DNA of 5,219 bases from CAYLLT01 sp964591605 (GTDB lineage: Bacteria; Planctomycetota; Phycisphaerae; UBA1845; PWPN01). The stretch covers positions 1-5,219 of the forward strand of contig CAZQEN010000451.1 in assembly GCA_964591605.1 (NCBI GenBank), read 5' to 3'. Of this stretch, positions 1 to 4,688 are shown in pieces; the stretch's first letter is position 1; every line of letters begins with the position of its first letter. The notes under the pieces were generated by a model that saw nothing but the letters and a program-made list of their open reading frames with translations, had not been told where the DNA came from and did no database searches. Position numbers and translations under genes: made by a program.

Positions 1-1528
1 CAAGGACCACGGTGCCGCGGTAGAAGTTGATGACCTCGGGGCTCTCCGCCGCGTAGTGCAGGAGGTACTTATTCTGCGGATCGTCCGGGTGGTCGATGCG
101 GAAGGGCTTGGTGCCGCTGGCCCCCATGTCGCCGAGTGCATACACCCCATACCCAAGCGTCGCCGTGCTGCACTGTCCGCGCACACCGTACGGCGTGTCG
201 CTTGCACCCGAAGCGCTGGCGTATCCGTACACGCCGCGCCCACCCGGGCTGTCGCTCTCGAAGCGGCCACCGTAGGTGGTCCCGCTAGTGGCGCTCGCAT
301 AGCCGAATACGCCGCGTCCGCTTGTGCTGTTGGCGTGGAAGTACCCGCCGTAGGTCGTCCCGCTGTTCGCACTGGCCAGGCCGTACACGCCGCGCCCGCC
401 GGTGCTGTCGCTGCGGGCATACATGCCGTAGGTTTCCCCGGTCCCTCCGGTCGCCTCGGCCAAAACGCCAAAGCCGCCCGTACTGGCGCTCACGAAGTAG
501 CCGCCCATGCTGCCGGACGCGCTGGTGGCGCTTGCAAGGCCGACGACGCCGCGCCCGAGCGGGCTCGCGCTCTCAAAGTAGCCGCCGTAGCAGGACCCGC
601 TCGTCGCACTGGCTATGCCGCGCACGCCAATGCCGCTCGTACTGGCGCTCTCGAAGCGGCCGCCGTAGGTAGTCCCGCTGGCGGCGGTAGCCAGTCCGAA
701 CACGCCGCGCCCGCTTGTGCTGTTGCTTTCGAAGCGCCCGCCGTCGGTGACGCCGCTGGTCGCGGTCGCCCAGCCGCGCACGCCGATACCGCTCGTACTG
801 GCGTTCTGGAAATAGCCGCCGTAGGTCGTGCCGCTGGTCGCGGTCGCCTCGCCGAACACGCCGGTCCCGCCCGTGCTCAGGCTCCGGAAACGGCCGCCGA
901 TGTTGATCCCGCTGGCGGCGGGCGCCTCGCCGAATACGCCGTATCCGCTACTGCTGTCGCTCCGGCCATACACGCCGGTGGTCGCCCCGCTCGCGGCAGT
1001 AGACCGGCCGTACACGCCGACGGAGGAAGATCCCGTGGAAGCATTCTCACCGCGGATGATGTGCGAGCCCGGATTCGCCCCGCTCAGCGTGAGCGGTACG
1101 GGGATGGATTGGAGGAACGCCGTGGAATCCAGACCGTCGAGCTGGCCGGCGTTGAGCGCGAAGTTCGCGTACGGCGCGTAGGTCAAGTGCTGACGGGGCG
1201 AGAGCGTGGTCCCGTCCACCTCGATTTCGAGCCAGCGCTCCGCGCCGTTGAAATGGGTCGTGTCGAAGGTCAGCTCCTGCGTGAACAGGCCGTTGGTCAC
1301 GGTCACGGCCACCGTCCCGGCGGGCGGAAACGTCTGAAGCACGCCGCCGGGACCGGCGGACGAGCACAGCCGGAACACGAAGTTATGGCTGCCGCCCTCC
1401 GGCCCGCCGCCGGAGGTCAGCCGTCCCTGGTAGGTCGTGACCGTGGACTGGGCCAGGGCGCTGCTTGCCGCCGCCAGGATGCCAGCGATCAGAAACAGGC
1501 CGCAACGGGGTTGTACGATCCAGATCAT
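1..1528 (-). CDS. Secreted repeat protein with ten 26-aa Gly/Ser-rich units (3' end outside the window)
   Basis: This is an exported protein of unknown function, probably at the cell surface or secreted. The frame opens with ATG at 1528-1526 and stays open for 509 codons to the window edge, so the stop lies outside. Residues 1-26 look like a signal peptide: a hydrophobic core (LFLIAGILAAA) and an ALA cleavage motif before Q27. Residues 29-125 match a domain I know from many planctomycete exported proteins: TYQGRL at 32-37, an FRL strand near 52-54, NGLFTQELTF at 79-88, and SPRQHLTYAPYA at 110-121. Residues 179-439 are ten tandem 26-residue units. The tail (about 472-509: KPFRIDHP, NKYLLHYAAESPEV, FYRGTVVL) resembles a conserved C-terminal module seen after such repeats, so the protein probably ends not far beyond the edge. 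AAGGAGG at 1538-1544 lies 9 nt before the ATG. It may be co-transcribed with the dockerin-like gene upstream. The function is unknown; adhesion or a surface-structure role is inference only. Confidence 0.88.
   Translation of the reverse strand, partial: MIWIVQPRCGLFLIAGILAAASSALAQSTVTTYQGRLTSGGGPEGGSHNFVFRLCSSAGPGGVLQTFPPAGTVAVTVTNGLFTQELTFDTTHFNGAERWLEIEVDGTTLSPRQHLTYAPYANFALNAGQLDGLDSTAFLQSIPVPLTLSGANPGSHIIRGENASTGSSSVGVYGRSTAASGATTGVYGRSDSSSGYGVFGEAPAASGINIGGRFRSLSTGGTGVFGEATATSGTTYGGYFQNASTSGIGVRGWATATSGVTDGGRFESNSTSGRGVFGLATAASGTTYGGRFESASTSGIGVRGIASATSGSCYGGYFESASPLGRGVVGLASATSASGSMGGYFVSASTGGFGVLAEATGGTGETYGMYARSDSTGGRGVYGLASANSGTTYGGYFHANSTSGRGVFGYASATSGTTYGGRFESDSPGGRGVYGYASASGASDTPYGVRGQCSTATLGYGVYALGDMGASGTKPFRIDHPDDPQNKYLLHYAAESPEVINFYRGTVVL
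212..994 (-). repeat. Ten tandem 78-bp (26-aa) coding repeats
   Basis: This segment encodes residues 179-439 of the secreted protein. The units begin at residues 179, 205, 231, 257, 283, 309, 335, 361, 388 and 414. All are 26 residues long except the eighth, which has 27. The consensus reads roughly [A/T]SGTTYGG[R/Y]FES.S, then .SGRGVFG.A[T/S]A. Paired Gly-aromatic turns (YGGRF, GVFG or GVYG) recur at fixed spacing, which suggests a regular beta-structure such as a beta-solenoid or stacked hairpins. Unit 7 (residues 335-360) and unit 1 have diverged most. The inner units are close enough in DNA sequence for recombination or slippage to change copy number. This is protein-coding repetition, not a CRISPR array, because there are no unique spacers. 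Confidence 0.88.
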
Positions 1529-1537
1529 GTGAAATAT

Positions 1538-1544
1538 CCTCCTT
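1538..1544 (-). promoter_or_regulatory. Strong Shine-Dalgarno of the repeat protein
   Basis: On the minus strand AAGGAGG sits 9 nt upstream of the ATG at 1528-1526. It fixes this start for the large secreted protein, which is otherwise cut by the window edge. Confidence 0.8.
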
Positions 1545-1646
1545 ATACTTCTTTCATAAAAGTTTCTCATGCCAACCTCCTTCTTGACTCTGTCTCGTCG
1601 GCACCCTGTGGGGCAGCCGGCAGGACGGTTCCGATACGCCCTGCAT

Positions 1647-1677
1647 GGCGCCCTGAGGTTCCCCTCCACAGCGCGCC
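1647..1677. other. Inverted repeat between the two secreted-protein genes
   Basis: GGCGCCCTG (1647-1655) and CAGCGCGCC (1669-1677) pair over 8 of 9 positions around a 13-nt loop. It lies just 3' of the dockerin-like gene stop on the minus strand. No U-run follows it, so it is not a convincing intrinsic terminator. It could be an mRNA-stabilising hairpin or chance pairing in GC-rich DNA. Confidence 0.3.
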
Positions 1678-1685
1678 GCTGTCAT

Positions 1686-2222
1686 TCAGTTCGCACAATC
1701 CGAGTCCGCGGCCACGTCGGCCCCGCTGATGCAGCGCTGGAGAATGCTGAAGTCGTCCTGATCGGTGTCCGTGTCGCCGTCGAAGTCGGATGCGAGAATG
1801 CCGCTGCTCACCGGGAGGTCGCAGCCGGGGGGCAGACTCACCGGGTTGTAGGGCACCTCGGGACCTGAGACGCAGGCCTTAAACCGGTCGAAATCGGCGA
1901 GGTCCACGTCGCAGTCCTGATCGAAGTCAGGTGCGACAAACGTGGTGCAGGCAGGCATGGTGACCGGCCAGAACCCGCCGGTGAGCGTGAAGTCGCCACC
2001 GCTGAGGGCCTCGGCGGCGGAGGCGTCCGGCTGGCCGATGGTGCCGCTCACCTCGAAGCCGCCGCCGCTGCTGGTCCCCCCGCCCCCGTCAATGCTGGAC
2101 CAGTCCACCTCCCATTGCGCGACGACGCTCGCCGACAGCGACAGCGCCGCAGCTCCGGCCAGGACAATCCGTGCCCATCCTGCCGAAAAGATGGGGCTTC
2201 CTCTGGTGCGGTATCTGCTCAT
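1686..2222 (-). CDS. Secreted dockerin-like / EF-hand-loop protein, 178 aa
   Basis: This is a small exported protein of a type common in planctomycetes. Residues 1-35 look like a signal peptide: arginines in the first 18 residues, a hydrophobic run LAGAAALSLSASVVA at 21-35, then Q36. Residues 37-85 contain a Gly-rich module (IDGGGGTSSGGGFEVSGTIGQ at 44-64, split here as IDGGGGTSSGG / GFEVSGTIGQ; LSGGDFTLTGGFW at 73-85) that I recognise as a recurrent N-terminal unit of such proteins. Two dockerin-type calcium loops follow. Loop 1 is at 99-110 (D99, D101, D103, D110) and loop 2 at 146-157 (D146, D148, D150, D157), each followed by F and a short helix ending in C-[VI]-SG. In cellulosomes, dockerins bind cohesins; here calcium binding or matrix attachment is inference. 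There is no catalytic domain. The start is supported by GGAGGTGAT at 2225-2233. The gene lies 157 bp upstream of the repeat-protein gene on the same strand. Confidence 0.88.
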   Translation of the reverse strand: MSRYRTRGSPIFSAGWARIVLAGAAALSLSASVVAQWEVDWSSIDGGGGTSSGGGFEVSGTIGQPDASAAEALSGGDFTLTGGFWPVTMPACTTFVAPDFDQDCDVDLADFDRFKACVSGPEVPYNPVSLPPGCDLPVSSGILASDFDGDTDTDQDDFSILQRCISGADVAADSDCAN

Positions 2223-2224
2223 AG

Positions 2225-2233
2225 ATCACCTCC
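2225..2233 (-). promoter_or_regulatory. Near-perfect Shine-Dalgarno of the dockerin-like gene
   Basis: GGAGGTGAT on the minus strand is complementary to nine bases of the usual 16S rRNA tail. Six bases lie between the GGAGG core and the ATG at 2222-2220. It fixes the start and suggests efficient translation. Confidence 0.85.
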
Positions 2234-2299
2234 GAGTTCCGTTCATTCAACTGTCAGTCGCCCCTCACATCCGGGGGCTGTCCACTCCTCATCGCTGGA

Positions 2300-2318
2300 G
2301 GCTCGGGTCGACCGAGCC
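2300..2318. other. Hairpin in the dockerin-gene leader
   Basis: GGCTCGG (2300-2306) and CCGAGCC (2312-2318) form a perfect 7-bp GC-rich stem with a 5-nt loop. It lies 78-96 nt upstream of the dockerin-like start codon, probably inside the mRNA leader if transcription starts near 2580. No function can be read from it. Confidence 0.45.
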
Positions 2319-2458
2319 AGGCGCAGCGCGCGGCGTCTCTCCCGCAGTCGGGCGTTTTCGTACGCAACGCGCAAGCGGCTCTCGCGGACCACTTCAACTC
2401 TCCACAGAGCCTCAGGAGAAATGCACCGGCTCGTGTTCAGTCACCGGAATGGAAGAGG

Positions 2459-2488
2459 CCACACTCGCGGCTCCGGACCCGAGTGTGG
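2459..2488. other. 9-bp perfect hairpin in the intergenic region
   Basis: CCACACTCG (2459-2467) and CGAGTGTGG (2480-2488) pair perfectly around a 12-nt loop. A G.T wobble could extend the stem by one pair. There is no U-tract on either side, so it is not a standard terminator. It may be an operator, a leader-RNA element, or an unrecognised small structured RNA. Confidence 0.45.
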
Positions 2489-2584
2489 TGCGGCTGCTCC
2501 GATCAATGTTGACAGCGTACGGATGCCAGCCCGGGCGGGGTTCAAAGACAGGCCCCCCGCACCCCTTCACAGCTACACTAATAA

Positions 2585-2615
2585 ATTGACAACTCTATGT
2601 CAATATCCATATGTT
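2585..2615. promoter_or_regulatory. Candidate promoter/operator: palindrome with -35-like boxes on both strands
   Basis: ATTGACA (2585-2591) and TGTCAAT (2598-2604) form a perfect 7-6-7 palindrome in a short AT-rich island. Each arm contains TTGACA, an exact sigma70 -35 hexamer. Rightwards, TATGTT at 2610-2615 lies 18 bp away (4 of 6 matches to a -10 box). Leftwards, a weak TAGTGT lies 17 bp away. The leftward promoter could serve the secreted-protein block, giving a leader of about 350 nt. The symmetry also fits a dimeric repressor site. Planctomycete promoters are poorly defined, so this is tentative. Confidence 0.35.
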
Positions 2616-3015
2616 GGACTGCCCAGCTCCAGCGCGGACGGGAGGTCAGCCCCATGAGACCGGCTGCCCTTCTCATGATCTGCAGGGCCATGAATCGACC
2701 GGTGCAAGTGATTACCGCGCCGGGCCGCAGCCCGATAAGCTCTGGTTGGTACCGCACCCCAACAAGAGCGGGGCGCGTTATAGAGGAGTGCATCATCACT
2801 GCCGATGGTGGTGAAGTGTCGATGGGGGTACTGCAGTCCCTTGCCGCAGAGACCACCTGGGGATCCACCGAAGGCGGATCAGGCGTTTCCTGCAAACTGG
2901 GGGGTGGCTTTGCTCCCGTCCTGCCGCCATCTGTCACGGCGGGCAGGCTCCGGGGCGGCTGCTGCCGGCGCCTACCACAAGTCGCATTTCGAAATCGGCA
3001 CTATGCCCATCCGTG

Positions 3016-3414
3016 CTACATGACAATACGCGCGCCCGCTTCCGGGCCAGGATCGAGCGAGTAGACTTCGTCGAACGGTATTTCGATCGCTCCCCAGGGC
3101 CTCGCGTCCATACCCGCGGCCTTCAGCAGGGCGCAGACCCGCTCGAACACCGGGCCATCGCGATGCACCCGGGCCGTTGCTTTCACCTGAAACCCGCGCT
3201 TCGGGTCGAGCAGGCCGACCGAAACTGCCACCCTTGGATTCAACGCCAGGTTCGCGCGGGTGTGACTGAAGAACAGATCGGCTATGAGAAGGCGGTCTTG
3301 CTCGACCCACTTGCAGCCGACGGGGACGACGTTCGGATCGTTGCCCTGACACGTGGCCACGTACCACAGCGGCGCTGCCGCAAAGGCGGCACTCACTCTC
3401 GTCTTGATGTTCAT
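3016..3414 (-). CDS. Pyridoxamine 5'-phosphate oxidase-like FMN-binding protein, 132 aa
   Basis: This is a small cytoplasmic protein of the PNPOx-like split-barrel flavin-binding superfamily. Members bind FMN or F420 and include reductases, oxidases and flavin-storage proteins; the substrate here is unknown. Evidence counts residues from ATG 3414: an N-terminal helix (NIKTRVSAAFAAAP), the strand WYVATCQG at 17-24, PNVVPVGCKW at 27-36, the strand LLIADLFFSHTRANLALNPRVAV at 42-64 (split here as LLIADLFFSHTR / ANLALNPRVAV), and GFQVKATARVH at 74-84. This is the usual order of this family, and about 130 residues is its usual length. The same frame extends upstream to an ATG at 3525. That 37-residue extension is Pro/Arg-rich, has no domain and no ribosome-binding site, so I prefer 3414. 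The only good Shine-Dalgarno (3438-3445) is 23 nt from the ATG, with a small hairpin between. It is the third gene of the hemerythrin-DinB cluster, 128 bp after DinB. Confidence 0.85.
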   Translation of the reverse strand: MNIKTRVSAAFAAAPLWYVATCQGNDPNVVPVGCKWVEQDRLLIADLFFSHTRANLALNPRVAVSVGLLDPKRGFQVKATARVHRDGPVFERVCALLKAAGMDARPWGAIEIPFDEVYSLDPGPEAGARIVM

Positions 3415-3424
3415 GGGGTGATCC

Positions 3425-3445
3425 GCGCCTCGCGGCGCCTCCTTT
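3425..3445 (-). promoter_or_regulatory. Shine-Dalgarno separated from the start by a small hairpin
   Basis: On the minus strand AAAGGAGG (3445-3438) is followed by GCGCC-GCGA-GGCGC (3438-3425), a 5-bp stem with a GNRA-type tetraloop. Ten more bases then lead to the ATG at 3414. The linear spacing of 23 nt is too long for normal initiation, but folding the 14-nt hairpin away leaves about 10 nt, an ordinary distance. The bridging role is inference. Confidence 0.5.
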
Positions 3446-3472
3446 CTGGGCTGGCGGTCATTCGTTACAGTC

Positions 3473-3493
3473 GGGTCCGGTTCACCGGTACCC
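3473..3493. other. Intercistronic hairpin between DinB and the flavin-binding gene
   Basis: GGGTCCGG (3473-3480) pairs with CCGG-T-ACCC (3485-3493). This gives an 8-bp stem with one bulged base and a 4-nt loop. No U-run follows on the minus strand, so it is not a clear terminator. It lies between the second and third genes of the cluster and could protect or process the mRNA. Confidence 0.4.
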
Positions 3494-3542
3494 ATTCGAC
3501 CATGCGCCTCCAGCATTGAACTCATTCATGATTTGTCCGGCT

Positions 3543-4034
3543 CTATACCCTCGGCAAGCCTTGAACGCGGCGCCATGTGCTGATCTGGCCCAGGTGTGTC
3601 GATTCGTGTGTCAGCATCAGGTAAGCGAGCACGCCGCCCACGGTCCCAAATGTCTTACGCCAACGATCCAATGAAGGCGGGGCCAGATGCTGGGTCACAT
3701 CCATCTGGCGCAAAGCGGCGCTGACCGAGTCGTGCCCCTGGGTAAACCGCTCCAGCAGAACTGCTTTGGCAGGGTATTGCGAGGCAGCCGAGACGGGCAC
3801 AGCGCCCTCGTCGTATCTTGATGCATCAGGAGTTTCGCGTGGATCTTGGAATGGCTCACCGCGGACAAGGGCCAGAATCGCGGGATGGTAATGGCAAAGA
3901 TGGCAAAGAACCCATGCCGGATGGTTCATGGCCGGCCTGGGTTGGAAGATCATTCGGTCATCCGGCACATCCGCCACGAGCCGTAGCCCGTAGTCCAGGT
4001 TCATGTCCCAGCTCAATTGCAACCAATCGTTCAT
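3543..4034 (-). CDS. DinB superfamily protein (putative metal-dependent enzyme), 163 aa
   Basis: This is a four-helix-bundle protein of the DinB / YfiT-like superfamily. Known members bind a divalent metal through three histidines, and some are thiol transferases (for example bacillithiol- or mycothiol-dependent); the partner thiol here is unknown. Seen directly: NHPAWVLCHLCHYHP at 37-51, with H45 in the usual W-x(3)-H position, and LTHESTHLGQISTWRR at 141-156, with the HxxxH pair H143 and H147 followed by the family's GQ and R. H45, H143 and H147 are the likely metal triad. The length is normal for the family. The ATG at 4034-4032 overlaps the hemerythrin stop as ATGA. There is no clear Shine-Dalgarno (GGCTGTATTTCC precedes the ATG), so translation is probably coupled to the upstream gene. 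The stop is TAG at 3545-3543. Despite the family name, there is no evidence for a DNA-damage role. Confidence 0.88.
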   Translation of the reverse strand: MNDWLQLSWDMNLDYGLRLVADVPDDRMIFQPRPAMNHPAWVLCHLCHYHPAILALVRGEPFQDPRETPDASRYDEGAVPVSAASQYPAKAVLLERFTQGHDSVSAALRQMDVTQHLAPPSLDRWRKTFGTVGGVLAYLMLTHESTHLGQISTWRRVQGLPRV

Positions 4035-4600
4035 GGAAATACAGCCAGGTTGAGCCCGCGCCGATCTGCCATCTCGCGTCCGATCGCCTCAATCTCATCG
4101 GCGTGAAGCACTTGCCCCGCCAGTGAGAATACAGTGCGGTCTTCCATGTCAATATGCTGCATATAGAGCCGCTGTAGAAGGTGCAGAAGGACCAGAAGGC
4201 ACATCGAATATCGGGGCTCGAGTTGTCCTCGCTTCAGCCAGCGATGCGCCAGGTTCTCGACATCTTCATGAACTCCGCTCGCGATCCTATGATCGGATTC
4301 GAGGCATTCAATTTGTTCCAGCGCGCCTTGGACGCGCTCATCCTGCACCCGCCGCAGGCGAGGAAACAGGGACTCTTCTTCGTCCTGGGCGTGACGAGGT
4401 GCGGCGGTTCGGAAATACTGCAGAGCTGCCTCCAGGGCACGACGGTGCTCCGCGTCCAGAGTGGTGCCCCTCCGTTCTGAAGCCACCCTCAGCAGCATAC
4501 CCAGAAACCGCTCGATGCGCCGGTGGCAGTCACTCAGCAGCCTGAGCGGCTCATCAAATCCCGCCTGCGCGCCCTCACCCAAGGCGGCCTTTGGCCACAA
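4031..4600 (-). CDS. Hemerythrin (HHE) domain protein, about 189 aa
   Basis: This is a cytoplasmic four-helix-bundle protein that probably carries a non-heme di-iron centre binding O2, NO or related species. Numbering from the TTG start, the expected ligand pattern is complete: H26 (DCHRRIERF), H70-x3-E74 (RHAQDEEESLFP), H104 (ESDHR) and H149-x3-E153 (QHIDMED). The length fits stand-alone HHE proteins; no other domain or membrane segment is seen. The start is uncertain. An in-frame TGA lies 9 nt upstream of the TTG at 4600-4598, another TTG occurs at 4582, and there is no in-frame ATG before the conserved H26 helix and no obvious Shine-Dalgarno. The gene is first in the cluster and overlaps DinB by 4 bp at its 3' end. 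The divergent ORF beginning at 4687 crowds its upstream side, leaving little room for a promoter. The original 5' end may therefore be rare-codon-initiated or disturbed. Confidence 0.87.
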   Translation of the reverse strand: MWPKAALGEGAQAGFDEPLRLLSDCHRRIERFLGMLLRVASERRGTTLDAEHRRALEAALQYFRTAAPRHAQDEEESLFPRLRRVQDERVQGALEQIECLESDHRIASGVHEDVENLAHRWLKRGQLEPRYSMCLLVLLHLLQRLYMQHIDMEDRTVFSLAGQVLHADEIEAIGREMADRRGLNLAVFP

Positions 4601-4632
4601 CCCAAGTCAGCTACTCAGCCGTGATAGCAAAG

Positions 4633-4688
4633 ACGGCGTTCTTGCCTGACCATGCGTTGTGATGCAACCATGGGAAGGAGAACGCCGT
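4633..4688 (+). promoter_or_regulatory. 22-bp interrupted hairpin covering the ribosome-binding site and GTG start
   Basis: Outer stem: ACGGCGTTCT (4633-4642) with AGAACGCCGT (4679-4688), 10 perfect pairs. After a 2-nt bulge (4643-4644), CCT (4645-4647) pairs with AGG (4676-4678). GA faces GA in a symmetric internal loop. CCATG (4650-4654) then pairs with CATGG (4669-4673). After one bulged C, GTTG (4656-4659) pairs with CAAC (4665-4668) around the 5-nt loop TGATG. The 3' arm contains the Shine-Dalgarno AAGGAG (4675-4680) and the first two bases of the GTG start (4687-4689). In mRNA this would hide the initiation site, which suggests translational control. As DNA it could also be a terminal structure of a mobile element. 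Confidence 0.7.

Larger units (their letters stand above)
2234..3015. other. Gene-free region of about 780 bp with promoter-like and hairpin signals
   Basis: No reading frame here has a recognisable domain together with a ribosome-binding site. The open frames on both strands are rich in P, R, S and G and look like by-products of GC-rich DNA. Supportable contents are a 7-bp-stem hairpin at 2300-2318, a 9-bp-stem hairpin at 2459-2488, an AT-rich palindrome with -35-like boxes at 2585-2604, and a 10-bp palindrome ATTTCGAAAT at 2986-2995. The last lies about 20 bp beyond the stop of the flavin-binding gene. The region probably combines the leader and promoter of the secreted-protein genes (which read leftwards) with the 3' flank of the hemerythrin operon. 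A decayed gene at about 2600-2960 cannot be excluded. Confidence 0.55.

Noticed and set aside
212..994. Regular 78-bp repeats as a possible CRISPR array
   Set aside because: The repeats are contiguous, in frame and code for a continuous protein. There are no constant repeats separated by unique spacers and no cas genes.
1647..1677. Inverted repeat as an intrinsic terminator of the dockerin-like gene
   Set aside because: The stem has a mismatch and a 13-nt loop, and no U-tract follows on the minus strand. It is kept only as a low-confidence structure.
56..1729. A 557-codon open frame on the plus strand
   Set aside because: It lies antisense to the repeat-protein gene, is Ala/Arg/Gly-rich, has no domain or ribosome-binding site, and mirrors the 78-bp coding repeats. 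GC-rich repeats keep the opposite strand open by composition.
1942..2657. Two overlapping plus-strand open frames
   Set aside because: They are mostly antisense to the dockerin-like gene and run into the gene-free region, with arbitrary Ser/Arg/Pro-rich sequence and no domain.
2578..2937. Minus-strand frame of 119 codons in the gene-free region
   Set aside because: No recognisable domain, poor start context and compositionally random. The opposite strand is equally open.
2597..3064. Plus-strand frame of 155 codons, part of which (around RPVQVIT and SSGWYRTP) faintly recalls the C-terminus of ImuB-type polymerases
   Set aside because: The resemblance is a few residues only. The polymerase's diagnostic segments are absent, there is no good ribosome-binding site, and the frame runs into the end of the flavin-binding gene. 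A decayed fragment is possible but unsupported.
3415..3525. Upstream ATG at 3525 as the start of the flavin-binding protein
   Set aside because: The extra 37 residues are low-complexity and outside the usual family length. No ribosome-binding site precedes 3525, whereas a strong one lies downstream of it.
4633..4688. The hairpin as a terminator for transcription reading left or right
   Set aside because: There is no U-run on either strand, and it overlaps a Shine-Dalgarno and start codon, so an initiation-control or element-end role fits better.
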